Below, in pieces: positions 33,565 through 38,228 of a stretch of 64,000 nt of DNA. The notes under the pieces are model-generated. The model ran no database searches, was not told the origin of the DNA, and worked only from the letters and a program-made list of their open reading frames with translations. How positions within the stretch are numbered: position 1 is the stretch's first letter; each line of letters opens with the position of its first letter. The stretch covers positions 29,974,264 to 30,038,263 of the forward strand of contig CM065691.1 in NCBI GenBank assembly GCA_017654935.2, given 5' to 3'. The DNA is from Phymorhynchus buccinoides. Its lineage: Eukaryota > Mollusca > Gastropoda > Neogastropoda > Raphitomidae. The position numbers were made by a program, and so were the translations under genes.

Positions 33565-36291
33565 CATATGACACGATACAGACACACACACATTCACCCT
33601 TCACAATGTGACAAGCATGACACTGACACAGTATGAGTATGTCACCATGTGTATTGCTTGCATACATGTAAATGTCACACCAAATTTTTTTTTAACATTT
33701 TGGGATTCACAACATTTTTACTTGCAGTTAGTACAGTGGAACCTCCCTTATAAAACCTTCAATAATCATCCAAAATAAAGCATTAAATAGGAAGGAGTTG
33801 TATATTATAACTATAAGAGAGGTAATTTTAATACTTACAAAGAAGGGCAATGTCTCAGAGAAGCCTAGGTCTTAAGTGGGAGAGAGTCTTATAATGGGAG
33901 GGAGGGGGGGGGGGGGGGGTCATAATAATATAAAAGAGGTTCCACTGTATTAGCGTATATCAGTTTGTTTCAAACTTACCAATTGTTCTTTCATCATCAG
34001 TCTGATGGTCAATGCATTCAAAATCAAATTCCTTCAGGTCCTTTGCAAATGCTTTCTGTGCTCTGGAGAGCTCTGTAACAAGATAATATAATGTTTGGAA
34101 ACACTATTTTTCACCATCAAGGTGATTATGTATCCTTGATAAAAGACTGAAACAATGGGGTGGGTTTCATTTGTCCAAGGACATTCTAAAGGCCACTGCA
34201 TGGATCATTGGATGTGGCTGTATGGACATGTATGTGATGGATCATTGCTGATCGTCAATTTTTTTTAACTAATTTTAGTAAGTTTTTACATTTTTGTGTC
34301 CCATGATTGAACGCTGTAATTGCAGCCTCTGCACTGAAATGATTGACTGCTCACAGGGTTACTTTCAAGAATATATTGCCATTCTTTCACTGACGTGCTT
34401 CACTAAGACTTTCTTCATGCACATAGCGTCCTCCATCAACAAATTGATGATCATGACGCTTACGACGTGGGGGGTTTCCAACTAATCAGTAGACTTGTGT
34501 GAAAGATTTGCTGCCCAGATGATCAGCTCAATGTGGGATTGAATGGGAGGGGGCGAGAGGAGGGTGGGCATGATTTGGGGGAGAGGCCCGGACAGGGGGT
34601 ATGGAGTTGACTCCGTTGAGACAACGGAAAGGTGAGGACAGTGGGAAGAGGGGGGGGGGGGGGGGGAGGGGGCAGTGGAGGGGGCTCAGATCCGGGATTT
34701 GAATTCCTCCACCGAGGCTGATGATATTGCCTCAGGTGGAAGAGAGTTCCACTCACTCACAGCCCTGGGAAAGAATGAGTAGTTCCTGTCATTTGTTTTA
34801 CAGGCAGGAAGTAGGTAGGCCGATGAGTGAGTCTGTCGCATCTGTCGTGATGGAGGTTGGGGGACTGGCTGGTGTGGGGTGTTGATGACCACCTCTCCAT
34901 GGCAGAACTTGAAGAAGGTGGCCAGCCTAGCAGAGCGTTGCCTGTCCTTGAGTGGAGGCCACTGCAGCTGGGTCAACATGTTGTTCACGCTGGATGTTTG
35001 GCGGTGGCGATTTACAACCCATCTAGCTGTGCGGCACCGGACCCTCTCAATCTTGCCAGTGGTTTTGGCTATATATATGAGGGTTCCAGACAGGAGCAGT
35101 GTACTCAAAGGTGGGACGAACTAAGGCTTTGTACTTTGTACTTGTACTTGTAGGCAGTTTCCTTGACGTAGTTGGAGCCTATCTTCAAATTTTGTCAGAA
35201 GAAACAAAGTCTTGTTAGCCTTGTTTACACTTACAGTGTTGTTGATGTGGGTGTCCCATGACAGATCTTGGGAGATTGTGACACCCAGGTACTTGACTTC
35301 TTCTGTCTGTAGTCTCTGGCCATGAAGGTGATTAAAGTGACTTTTAGGTACCCTCAGGGACAAGTATGGACAACTGGACATTGCCGAAACTTGAACAAGA
35401 TCTTCTTCTTTCTTTTGACATCCTCCGTCATATACAATAATACATTGACGATTACGATGCATATACGATAAGGGGTTCCTGTGTGGTGTTCTCTGATTAA
35501 TACCGTGTTCTCAATTTACGTGCATATGCACGAAAATCTCATAACATGCCATCAACTTTTAGTTTTTGTGTATTTGACAGTTTCAAGTTCTTCTTCTTTT
35601 TCCAATTGGGTTAGGGTTATGAATATGGTTTGGGATAGGGTCAGATTAGTGTCAAATACACAAAAAATTAAAGTTGATGGTACGCTATGATCAATTCTGC
35701 GCATGCGCACGTAAATTGAGAACAAAGTCAATCCGAGAACATTACACTAATCGAATTTCGAAAGTAATGTGGTCGAAGATTATCAAAACATTTAAAATTA
35801 ACCCTAATTTAGTAATTAGCTTGGTCAGTGTAGGTTAGTAGTACTAGTAGTAATACTAGTACAGTGGCAGAATAAAATTGTCTGCTGCAAGCCTGTAACT
35901 AGCCTAGTACAAGTTCCCCTGGGCCTGGGACCAAATTGAACTTGAAGTTGCTTAGTTCAGTTACTGAGTTAGTTGGGCGGCTTGGGCCTGGCCCAGCCAC
36001 ACCCCCTTATTGGCCTTATAAAACTGAAACAAGTGTTTGCATTTACTAAGCTGAATTCCTGCTGTAAATCAAAAGTGTATAAAGATGCATAGTAAGAGTA
36101 AGACTTGTTGTAAACTATGAATGTTTTTTTCTCTCACGTTTGGCTGCTTCGAACACCTGCTTTCCATGGTGAATCAGTGTTTTAATCGCTTTGCTCGTTC
36201 GTTCCAGTTCACGTTCATGTTCGGTCAGTTTTGTCCGAAAAAGCGGGCTGTCTGTCAGACAGTCTGCAAACTCTAAAGGTTGCAGCCCCAT
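4256..36291 (-). CDS. ARHGAP26: GRAF-family RhoGAP gene (BAR-PH-RhoGAP), 23 coding exons, 3' end outside window
   Basis: Joined coding exons give 2200 nt, 733 codons plus one base, with every intron bounded by GT/AG and every phase matching. Domain order is BAR (about residues 1-240), PH (about 262-372), RhoGAP (about 385-567) and a Ser/Pro-rich linker (568-733). This is the order of the GRAF group (ARHGAP26, ARHGAP10, ARHGAP42, oligophrenin; invertebrates usually have one such gene). Family role: a membrane-curving BAR-PH protein that stimulates GTP hydrolysis by Rho/Cdc42, acting in CLIC/GEEC endocytosis and actin remodelling. The arginine finger is R413 in [10 protein letters not shown], and the conserved N528 lies in [12 protein letters not shown]. 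The start is the ATG at 36291, giving [16 protein letters not shown], which matches the family N-terminus. The C-terminal SH3 domain of ARHGAP26/10/42 was not found between 1 and 4255, so the gene probably continues beyond the window; loss of SH3 (as in oligophrenin) is the alternative. Confidence 0.93.
4590..4660. repeat. 30-bp tandem duplication
   Basis: ACCCGACAGACTGGCAAACG followed by CACATCAAAT occurs twice back to back, with one mismatch. Confidence 0.7.
5125..5422 (-). CDS. ARHGAP26: RhoGAP gene exon 22 (Ser/Pro linker)
   Basis: Residues 568-666. Starts [18 protein letters not shown] directly after the GAP domain (human KIFNTVPDMP), then low-complexity Ser/Pro/Gly sequence ending [10 protein letters not shown]. 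Acceptor TGTGGCAG, donor GTGAGC. Much more GC-rich than the surroundings, which supports coding use. Confidence 0.88.
5630..5712 (+). repeat. LINE-type 3' tail with (ATT)n
   Basis: GTAAGGCACTTTGAGCTGTT, then CTGCGCCATATAAATGTCAT and an ATTATT run, a tail form common to L2/CR1-type non-LTR elements. Similar fragments next to AAT runs are at 32645-32710 and 58680-58735. Confidence 0.55.
5952..6111 (-). CDS. ARHGAP26: RhoGAP gene exon 21 (end of RhoGAP)
   Basis: Residues 514-567, beginning [20 protein letters not shown] and continuing through [16 protein letters not shown] to CEE. N528 is the conserved GAP Asn. The acceptor TTTGCTCAG and first 40 or so coding bases recur seven times upstream at 116-117 bp spacing. 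This copy is the exon because only it encodes the rest of the domain and reaches the donor GTCAGA. Confidence 0.96.
6073..6955 (-). repeat. 117-bp tandem array made from the exon 21 splice acceptor and exon start
   Basis: The real exon 21 boundary (copy at 6073) is followed upstream by seven further units beginning near 6190, 6306, 6423, 6540, 6657, 6774 and 6890. Each carries the acceptor TTTGCTCAG and about 40 bases of exon 21 coding sequence ([14 protein letters not shown]), then intron sequence. The last unit is degenerate. None of the copies has the remainder of the exon or its donor. Confidence 0.95.
7008..7113 (-). CDS. ARHGAP26: RhoGAP gene exon 20
   Basis: Residues 479-513: [20 protein letters not shown], then [15 protein letters not shown]. 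Matches human ENQESRVSEIHSLVHRLPEKNRQMLQLLMNHL. Acceptor TGTGCAG, donor GTAAGGC. Confidence 0.93.
7357..7415 (-). CDS. ARHGAP26: RhoGAP gene exon 19
   Basis: Encodes [20 protein letters not shown] (459-478), the family segment MLPGPLMMYQFQRSFIKAAK. Acceptor TTTCCAG, donor GTAAGTG. Confidence 0.94.
7617..8033. mobile_element. MITE with about 30-bp inverted ends
   Basis: GCGACCCAGCAACCCAGAAA followed by GGGACATT at 7620-7648 is mirrored by AATGTCCCTTTCGCGGTGCT followed by GGGTCAC at 8003-8031. About 415 bp, AT-rich interior, inside the intron between exons 18 and 19. Confidence 0.8.
8111..9133. repeat. 73-bp minisatellite, about 14 copies
   Basis: Units contain TCTTCACTTCATGACTAAGT, GCCTAAGGCACGAAACGTTG and CCCTTTCACAGGTACCTTG. 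They are nearly identical except for a few variants near both ends (TGCTGAAGGC, AAAACG). The array stops 40 bp from the exon 18 donor. Related sequence (AAGACACGAAACGTTGGA) appears once at 50230-50272. Confidence 0.95.
9173..9260 (-). CDS. ARHGAP26: RhoGAP gene exon 18
   Basis: Encodes [20 protein letters not shown] then [10 protein letters not shown] (430-458), matching human ICAEWEIKTITSALKTYLR. The acceptor follows a short GT tract. Its first 25 or so coding bases and the acceptor recur twice upstream in the intron (9385-9420 and 9513-9548); this copy is chosen because only it stays open and reaches the donor GTAACA. Confidence 0.95.
9233..9570 (-). repeat. Tandem copies of exon 18 acceptor and exon start
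   Basis: The exon 18 start (9233-9264) with its upstream intron is repeated at 9385-9420 and 9513-9548, spaced 152 and 128 bp. Copy 2 keeps the acceptor and codes for DPKKADKVN before an in-frame TAA; copy 3 is more diverged. Confidence 0.9.
9728..9802 (-). CDS. ARHGAP26: RhoGAP gene exon 17 (arginine finger)
   Basis: Encodes [20 protein letters not shown] and LKVAL (405-429). R413 in GLYR is the catalytic arginine finger inserted into the Rho active site. Acceptor TTGCAG, donor GTATGC. Confidence 0.96.
10026..10524. mobile_element. MITE with ATATTTTTCGGACTATAAGG ends, interrupted by a U2-headed element
   Basis: The left end TACCATATTTTTCGGACTAT and right end GTCAGAAAAATATGGTA are inverted. 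A direct repeat GTACATACC flanks both sides (10021-10029, 10522-10530), overlapping the palindromic tip. Related copies are at 15799, 23670, 46395 and 56068. The superfamily is not assigned. Confidence 0.75.
10251..10390 (-). mobile_element. U2-headed short element, copy 1
   Basis: On the minus strand the element carries the U2 snRNA 5' sequence ATCGCTTCTCGGCCTTTTGG then CTAAGA, followed by about 100 bp unrelated to U2. Flanking direct repeats GTGTAAACAG lie at 10241-10250 and 10391-10400. It is nested in a MITE. Confidence 0.85.
10577..10639 (-). CDS. ARHGAP26: RhoGAP gene exon 16 (start of RhoGAP)
   Basis: Encodes [20 protein letters not shown] and R (384-404), the start of the GAP domain (human QLDSIGFSIIRKCIHAVETRG). 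Acceptor GTTGCAG, donor GTGTGT. Phase 1 in and out. Confidence 0.94.
10675..10918. mobile_element. TTAA-flanked MITE (piggyBac-like ends)
   Basis: Begins TTAACCCTTTCACCACCAGC and ends TTTGGCGGTGAAAGGGTTAA. The inverted ends abut TTAA on both sides, the target site of piggyBac elements. Same family as 50805-51050 and 55397-55642. Confidence 0.8.
11337..11409. repeat. (AG)n microsatellite
   Basis: About 36 uninterrupted AG units in the intron between exons 15 and 16. Confidence 0.97.
11600..11970 (+). mobile_element. Older interspersed repeat, interrupted by a SINE
   Basis: The halves 11600-11690 and 11881-11970 match the uninterrupted copy at 32280-32470 (GACTAYGACTG, GGATTTGAGGACAG, GTCCCCAAAGGCCAACCAAT). 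The CAA-tail SINE sits between the halves. Confidence 0.8.
11699..11872 (-). mobile_element. CAA-tail SINE inserted in an older repeat
   Basis: Runs from AAAGTCAGAGTGTGGCTGCC to AGCCAGGGTACATC and an ACAACAACAAC tail. The target-site duplication ATATCCCC is at 11691-11698 and 11873-11880. Confidence 0.85.
12654..12943. mobile_element. TA-flanked MITE with CAGTGGAACCTCCCTTATAA ends
   Basis: Inverted ends CAGTGGAACCTCCCTTATAA and TTATAAGGGAGGTTCCACTG are each flanked by TA. That suggests a Tc1/mariner or pogo-type non-autonomous element. Same family at 33734, 51627 and 57420. Lies 33 bp from the exon 15 donor. Confidence 0.85.
12976..13009 (-). CDS. ARHGAP26: RhoGAP gene exon 15 (PH-RhoGAP linker)
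   Basis: Eleven codons plus one base: [11 protein letters not shown] (human VYNSNKDSQSEG). Acceptor GTGCAG, donor GTAAGTT. A TA-flanked MITE ends 33 bp beyond the donor. Confidence 0.87.
13620..13775. repeat. Old interspersed repeat fragment
   Basis: Contains GAACAGATGAGTTTTAAGGC and GGAGCGAGTTCCAGATGGTG, phrasing seen in widespread dispersed repeats of many animal genomes. No ends are visible. Confidence 0.4.
14112..14190 (-). CDS. ARHGAP26: RhoGAP gene exon 14 (PH end)
   Basis: Residues 347-372: [20 protein letters not shown] followed by MDGREP, nearly identical to human ITMQALSEEDRRLWMEAMDGREP. Contains the conserved PH C-terminal helix Trp. Acceptor GTTCAG, donor GTGAGTACC. Confidence 0.95.
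14350..14890. other. Unassigned unique-looking sequence
   Basis: Contains an open frame at 14580-14831 (+, 83 codons, [20 protein letters not shown]) and several ACGTATGCGAGTGATC / CACTCGGATACGTC-like segments. No family is recognised, and it lies antisense within an intron of the RhoGAP gene. Confidence 0.3.
15149..15205 (-). CDS. ARHGAP26: RhoGAP gene exon 13 (PH)
   Basis: Encodes [19 protein letters not shown], the invariant family motif RR-TDSIEKRFCFD. Acceptor CTGCAG, donor GTAAGAG. Phase 2 on both sides. Confidence 0.93.
15799..15972. mobile_element. Short MITE of the ACTATAAGGCG family
   Basis: Ends TACTGTATTTTACGGACTAT and ATAAGGCG on the left, CGCCTTGTAGTCCGTAAAAT and ATGGTA on the right; 174 bp. 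The interior has further CGCCTTATAAT inverted motifs. Confidence 0.8.
16082..16119 (-). CDS. ARHGAP26: RhoGAP gene exon 12 (PH)
   Basis: A 38-base exon encoding [12 protein letters not shown] plus two bases of an Arg codon, the human ESVILKSCTRR segment. Acceptor ATTTCAG, donor GTAGGAAG. Both flanking phases match. Confidence 0.85.
16331..16497. mobile_element. Foldback element with 40-bp inverted ends
   Basis: ATGGCTGGATATCGGTCATC then GTCATTTCCTATTTCAAGAA is mirrored by TTCTTGAAAAAGGAAATGAC then AATGACTGATATCCGGCCAT. An inner inverted pair, CATCTTGGGGTA and TACCCCAAGATG, nests inside. Confidence 0.8.
16918..17225 (-). mobile_element. Extended CAA-tail SINE, copy 1 of a close pair
   Basis: Starts GGCTTAAGGCTGTGTCAGAC, passes CTCCGAAGTCGGAGTGTGG and ends in AACAACAACAACAAA. 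About 130 bp more sequence at its head than the copies at 539 and 11699. A second copy is at 17985-18282. Confidence 0.8.
17985..18282 (-). mobile_element. Extended CAA-tail SINE, copy 2
   Basis: GAGGCTGTGTCAGACCAGTT through CGGAGTGTGGCTGCCTAC to AACAACAACAAAT. Same orientation as the copy about 1060 bp to the left; the two could be independent insertions or one duplicated. Confidence 0.8.
18283..20218. other. Intron sequence with no recognised feature
   Basis: AT-rich non-coding stretch of the intron between exons 11 and 12. I see no ORF, inverted end or tandem repeat worth naming. Confidence 0.6.
20219..20316 (-). CDS. ARHGAP26: RhoGAP gene exon 11 (PH)
   Basis: Residues 282-314: [20 protein letters not shown] followed by [11 protein letters not shown]. 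Matches human FGTSWVKHYCTYQRDSKQITMVPFDQKSGGK. Acceptor ACAACAG, donor GTAAGTC. Phase 1 in, ends on a codon boundary. Confidence 0.93.
21093..21229 (-). mobile_element. U2-headed short element, copy 2 (clearest target-site duplication)
   Basis: Carries the 26-nt U2 snRNA 5' sequence on the minus strand, then the same roughly 100-bp body as copies 1 and 3. The 11-bp direct repeat TCTTGTAGAAA is at 21082-21092 and 21230-21240. It is 65 bp from the exon 10 donor. Confidence 0.88.
21295..21364 (-). CDS. ARHGAP26: RhoGAP gene exon 10 (start of PH)
   Basis: Residues 259-281, containing [16 protein letters not shown], the first PH strand (human YTMEGYLYVQEK). Donor GTAAGC after a single A; phase 0 in, 1 out. 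A copy of the U2-headed element lies just downstream at 21093-21229. Confidence 0.92.
21537..21711. repeat. Compound microsatellite (TG)n-(TTGTG)n-(CTGCG)n-(TGCG)n-(TG)n
   Basis: About ten TTGTG pentamers pass into about six CTGCG pentamers, then TGCG tetramers and TG dimers. Reading frames through it (Cys/Val/Ala runs) are artefacts. Confidence 0.95.
22345..22743. mobile_element. MITE with long inverted ends (CAGTCACCATGCAAAACC)
   Basis: CAGTCACCATGCAAAACCAA and AGCA at the left are mirrored exactly by TGCTTTGGTTTTGCATGGTG and ACTG at the right. Inner GGTGAAATTCAAAAACC segments also pair. About 399 bp, AT-rich, no ORF. Confidence 0.85.
23670..24189. mobile_element. Diverged member of the ACTATAAGGCG MITE family
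   Basis: TACCGTAAATTTCGTGTTAT and AAGGCGATATTTTTT on the left; ATTCGCCTTATACACAGCAG and AAAAAATACGG on the right. The interior has short non-significant frames. Confidence 0.6.
24190..25256. other. Intron sequence with no recognised feature
   Basis: AT-rich stretch next to exon 9; nothing but short A runs is seen. Confidence 0.6.
25257..25331 (-). CDS. ARHGAP26: RhoGAP gene exon 9 (BAR-PH linker)
   Basis: Twenty-five codons (234-258), [20 protein letters not shown] and on. Matches human NTRNRFEGTRSEVESLMKKM. Phase 0; acceptor TTTTGCAG, donor GTGAGTG. Confidence 0.93.
25764..25825 (-). CDS. ARHGAP26: RhoGAP gene exon 8 (end of BAR)
   Basis: Encodes [20 protein letters not shown], the last BAR helix (human GYELAKDFSDFKTQLTISIQ). 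Acceptor CTGCAG, donor GTAAGC. Ends on a codon boundary at residue 233. Confidence 0.92.
26661..26850. repeat. GA-rich low-complexity tract
   Basis: Nearly pure (GA)n with interruptions, adjacent to exon 7 (26858-26900); on the gene strand it is a pyrimidine tract just downstream of the donor. Confidence 0.9.
26858..26900 (-). CDS. ARHGAP26: RhoGAP gene exon 7 (BAR)
   Basis: Small exon encoding [14 protein letters not shown] (199-212), the LQGLFTFYHHG segment of the family. Acceptor TTGGTTACAG, donor GTAATG, phase 0 in, phase 1 out. It lies next to a 150 bp GA-rich tract. Confidence 0.9.
27104..27287 (+). mobile_element. CAA/TTG-tail SINE with target-site duplication
   Basis: GTTGTTATTGTTGTTGTTGT then CATTCCCTGGCTTAAAGACT to CTCCAACTTCGGAGGATG. 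The direct repeat GGATACAT flanks both sides (about 27103-27110 and 27289-27296). Confidence 0.8.
27322..27390 (-). mobile_element. Truncated CAA-tail SINE
   Basis: Only the 3' third (GTAGTGTTCAATTGCTTTCG to CAGGGAACGACAACAACAAC), flanked by TCATTTCACT on both sides, i.e. a 5'-truncated insertion. Confidence 0.75.
27803..28296. mobile_element. Terminal-inverted-repeat element with subterminal ACACGNTTAGCG repeats
   Basis: Left CATATCGTCGCTGTCCGACG then CTAACCGTGTA; right TACACGGTTAGCGTCGGACA then GCGACGATATGTGC. The interior carries several TACACGGTTAG / TACACGATTAGCG copies, as in subterminal transposase-binding sites. Ends about 55 bp from the exon 6 donor. Confidence 0.85.
28351..28461 (-). 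CDS. ARHGAP26: RhoGAP gene exon 6 (BAR)
   Basis: Thirty-seven codons (162-198), beginning [14 protein letters not shown] and ending KKKFEFVEI. Matches the human DSQVDLVRQHFYEVSLEYVF segment. Phase 0; donor GTAAGTG. A terminal-inverted-repeat element ends about 55 bp beyond the donor. Confidence 0.94.
28563..28850 (+). mobile_element. 5'-truncated non-LTR retrotransposon 3' end
   Basis: GGAAGGCTTCAAGTCCCGGA then TCTGA matches the terminal codons FKSRI-stop of the fragment at 34686, followed by a C-rich 3' untranslated region and CCGATCATCCGGGCGGCGAA, which is also shared. Orientation is opposite to the second copy. Confidence 0.7.
29374..29475 (-). CDS. ARHGAP26: RhoGAP gene exon 5 (BAR)
   Basis: Thirty-four codons (128-161), beginning [15 protein letters not shown], the KKYDKETEKYC segment of the BAR domain. 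Phase 0; acceptor CTGCAG, donor GTATTA. A hAT-like relic begins 60 bp upstream of the acceptor. Confidence 0.93.
29535..30455 (-). mobile_element. hAT-like transposon relic with zinc-finger ORF
   Basis: Terminal inverted repeats CAGCCCTCTAC (29535-29545) and GTAGAGGGCTG (30445-30455) enclose 921 bp. Inverted subterminal CGCCAATGGCTAGTAAA / TTTACTGGCCATTGGCG motifs are also present. Only a 5-bp direct match (GTATG) flanks it. Inside, the minus strand encodes a TTF/BED-like zinc finger. The rest of a transposase is missing, so it is non-autonomous. Confidence 0.75.
29595..29890 (-). pseudogene. Transposase-type zinc-finger fragment
   Basis: The frame reads [49 protein letters not shown]. The W-L-YD-MxCxxC spacing and the terminal His are typical of the N-terminal zinc finger of hAT transposases and their domesticated relatives (ZNF862/C17orf113 type). 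It ends at a stop near 29595 without the DDE catalytic region, and a TGA lies just before KWLKDFEW. Either a decayed first exon or a captured domain. Confidence 0.65.
30477..30750. repeat. Two long (GT)n tracts
   Basis: (GT)n at 30510-30550 and an almost pure run at 30664-30749, about 43 units. A further GT-rich stretch is at 30927-31070. Confidence 0.97.
31158..31229 (-). CDS. ARHGAP26: RhoGAP gene exon 4 (BAR)
   Basis: Twenty-four codons (residues 104-127), including [17 protein letters not shown], the family segment LEKFRKEQIGAAK. Phase 0 on both sides; acceptor TTTTCCAG, donor GTAAATG. Confidence 0.93.
31685..31830. repeat. 77-bp duplication next to TTAGGG repeats
   Basis: GACGAAAAATTTGACTAGGA then AGAGTTA occurs at about 31689 and 31764. 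The second copy runs into GTTAGGGTTAGGGTTAGGGT and then inverted CCTAACCCTAACC. Short telomere-like block in an intron. Confidence 0.8.
31928..31989 (-). CDS. ARHGAP26: RhoGAP gene exon 3 (BAR)
   Basis: Encodes the end of the first BAR helix pair, [20 protein letters not shown]. Acceptor TTTGCAG, donor GTAAGAT. Ends on a codon boundary at residue 103. Confidence 0.9.
32280..32470 (+). mobile_element. Uninterrupted copy of the older repeat at 11600
   Basis: GACTATGACTGTCAGACAGC through GGATTTGAGGACAG to GGCCAACCAATCCCTTCGGC. It provides the empty-site allele for the SINE insertion at 11699. Confidence 0.8.
32520..33110. repeat. Cluster of GA, CT and CA microsatellites
   Basis: (GA)n at 32524-32608, (CT)n at 32805-32852 and 32931-32957, and (CA)n at 32979-33098. 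An AAT run and LINE-like tail are at 32645-32710. (CT)n again at 33512-33561. Confidence 0.95.
33734..33947. mobile_element. TA-flanked CAGTGGAACC MITE, copy 2
   Basis: CAGTGGAACCTCCCTTATAA left, AAAAGAGGTTCCACTG right, both next to TA; interior (CTTACAAAGAAGGGCAATGT) is inverted relative to the 12654 copy. Contains a 16-base G run. Confidence 0.85.
33980..34072 (-). CDS. ARHGAP26: RhoGAP gene exon 2 (BAR)
   Basis: Residues 52-82. Encodes [20 protein letters not shown], like the SSAKRKFADSLNEFKFQC segment of ARHGAP26. Acceptor TTGTTACAG, donor GTAAGT, phase 1 in and out. Confidence 0.92.
34497..35400 (-). pseudogene. Non-LTR retrotransposon reverse-transcriptase C-terminal fragment
   Basis: Minus-strand frames give [20 protein letters not shown] (about 35230-35310) and, after a frame break, [60 protein letters not shown] and FKSRI-stop (34686). 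These are the thumb/C-terminal motifs of CR1/Jockey/L2-type reverse transcriptases. The fragment is 5'-truncated and frameshifted; a G/C-rich 3' untranslated region extends to about 34497. It lies in intron 1 of the RhoGAP gene, in the gene's orientation. Confidence 0.85.
35507..35723. mobile_element. Palindromic MITE
   Basis: GTTCTCAATTTACGTGCATA then TGCACG mirrors TGCGCATGCGCACGTAAATT then GAGAAC. Inner CAACTTTTAGTTTTTGTGTATTTGACA also pairs with TGTCAAATACACAAAAAATTAAAGTTG. Confidence 0.8.
36138..36291 (-). CDS. ARHGAP26: RhoGAP gene exon 1 (start codon; BAR)
   Basis: Residues 1-51 plus one base. Begins [16 protein letters not shown] and continues into the charged first BAR helix ([17 protein letters not shown]). 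The donor is AAAC followed by GTGAGAG, phase 1. The ATG is chosen because MGL-LEF-DC-DSP is the conserved GRAF N-terminus. Confidence 0.93.
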
Positions 36292-36467
36292 TTATGCTTT
36301 TTTCACATTTTCATCTCCTAAAGCACAAGAAGAAAACGTTCTAATATTGGACTGAAAATCTACATAGCATTAGTTCCTCAAGCAATAGGAAGTCGCTGCC
36401 ATTGTAATCCTCAGAGCGCATGCACACCGGAAGTGAGGGTTAATGACATGTTTACACCCGGGGTCAG

Positions 36468-36722
36468 CCCTGTCATGAAAAAAGGTAGCTCTCGTAAAAT
36501 AAGTAGCTCGCTCAAAGACTGTACAGTATCTTTGGCTCGCTACTGTGATAGTCTGTATTTGCGACAACCACAAATTTCACTTTTTCTGTACTTTAACCAT
36601 TTACCTAACCCTAACCCTAGAAAAAGTGAAATTTGTGGTTCATGCTCAATGTCGAAAATACACACTGTCATAGGTAGCGAGCTACTTATTTTTACGAGCT
36701 ACCTTTTTTCATGCGACAAGCC
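36468..36722. mobile_element. Long-palindrome MITE upstream of the RhoGAP gene start codon
   Basis: TGTCATGAAAAAAGGTAGCT and CTCGTAAAATAAGTAGCTCG are mirrored by CGAGCTACTTATTTTTACGA and GCTACCTTTTTTCATGCGAC. The centre holds ACCCTAACCCTAG between paired AAATTTCACTTTTTCT / AGAAAAAGTGAAATTT. Starts 177 bp upstream of the ATG. A related copy is at 63550-63788. Confidence 0.85.
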
Positions 36723-36784
36723 CATCTGATCTTTGCTCCGCCCCGTTGTTGGCCCATCGTTACACCGTCCCATTCTTGACTCTA

Positions 36785-36850
36785 GGCCTATGTGTCCCTG
36801 TCTCTACATGTCCCTGTCGCTATGTGTCCCCGTTATTTGTGTCCTTGTTC
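36785..36850 (+). repeat. Small block of the TGTCCCTGTCTCTATG phrase
   Basis: CTATGTGTCCCTGTCTCTAC followed by ATGTCCCTGTCGCTATGTGT; same phrase as the foldback array at 38229-39175. Confidence 0.7.
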
Positions 36851-36905
36851 TTCTTCTTCTTCTCCTTAGGCAGTCAACTTCATCACGTTGAAGATTAATT
36901 TATTG

Positions 36906-37118
36906 TAGGGGAAGACGGGGTAAAAAGCGCATGGGCGGGTAAGAAGCACACCCCAATTATCTCATGAAATGAAGCAAATTTCAGTCTTCTTTTGCTCCTG
37001 AGACGAGCTTAATGTCTAGCATTCGTCTCATGGGCAAATTTGACTAAATCCTCCTTTATTTCATGAGATAATTGGGGAGGACTTCTTACCCGCCCATGCG
37101 CTTTTTACCCCGTCCCTA
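36906..37118. mobile_element. Near-perfect palindromic MITE, copy 1
   Basis: TAGGGGAAGACGGGGTAAAA, AGCGCATGGGCGGGTAAGAA, then CCCCAATTATCTCATGAAAT, mirrored on the right up to TTTTTACCCCGTCCCTA. Arms of about 80 bp. Confidence 0.9.
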
Positions 37119-37552
37119 GTTCATTTTCCTTCGCTTGGCGCGGCATCATGTTAGGAACCGATTAGCGGTACCTGGCTGGCTGGGCCAAGCCTTCTATATT
37201 TCTTCTTTTTCTCCTGTCCACTTTCTTCTCAGTGATAATTTGTTGTCTTGCGCATCATTCCCGTAGATCCTCCCAAATATTTACAGCGACATAGGCTAAT
37301 CGTCAGCAGTGAATCGTTGCTATAGGGGAAAGAAAAAGAAGAGATTCTGCTGCACTTTAGGGGGTAGTACGAAAAAAGAAAGAAAATAAGTTCAGCAAAG
37401 ATATAGAGTAGAAAAAAGCAATGAAATATATCATTTAGGCCTATGGGGAGACGGTAGAGTCCAAGATAGTCAGGGATAATTTAAGTATTTGTAGATACTA
37501 TGTTCTGTACTATGTACGATAATTATTTTGAACAAATTATACCACAAAACAC

Positions 37553-37770
37553 TAGGGGAAGACGGGGTAAAAAGCGCATGGGCGGGTAAGAAGCCCACCC
37601 CAATTATCTCATGAAATGAATAAAATTTCAGTCTCATTTTGCCCATGAGACGAGCGTTAATGTCTAGCATTCGTCTTATGGGCAAATTTGACTGAAATTT
37701 TCTTTATTTCATGAGATAATTGGGGTGGGCTTCTTACCCGCCCATGCGCTTTTTACCCCGTCTTCCCCTA
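37553..37770. mobile_element. Near-perfect palindromic MITE, copy 2
   Basis: Same sequence as copy 1 about 650 bp away: AGGGGAAGACGGGGTAAAAA at the left and TTTTTACCCCGTCTTCCCCT at the right, arms near 90 bp with a short spacer. Confidence 0.92.
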
Positions 37771-38228
37771 CCAACCCTCCATGCACTGTACAAATGTGGC
37801 TTGAAAACGCTTTATAGCTTAAAATGCCACTGTTAATAGTGGTGGATCCATAAAGGATGCCAGTGGTTCTACCCATAATGGAGATATTTGATCAAAGAAA
37901 CCACAAACACCACTAACTGTGTATACTTTCTGAAGGTAGCTCTGTGCTGTGAAAAGAATAAAATAAAAGTAAAAGTAAAAGATTGTGCTGGTTTACTTTT
38001 TGTCCCAATGGGGGACAGATAGTGTATGAGCATGGTACATAGAGAGATCTCTTTCGATTAGGAAGTTAGGTATTCAGTGAAGATTTGATTCAAGGATAGA
38101 AAATAATCAGTTTAAAAAATGGGTGGGTTTGACATGTGATAGATGGAAAGACAAGGAAGATAAAAATCATGCACGACCGTTAAATGCCCCCGGTCTAGCC
38201 GGGGACACTCGGGGCCCCACATGATGCA

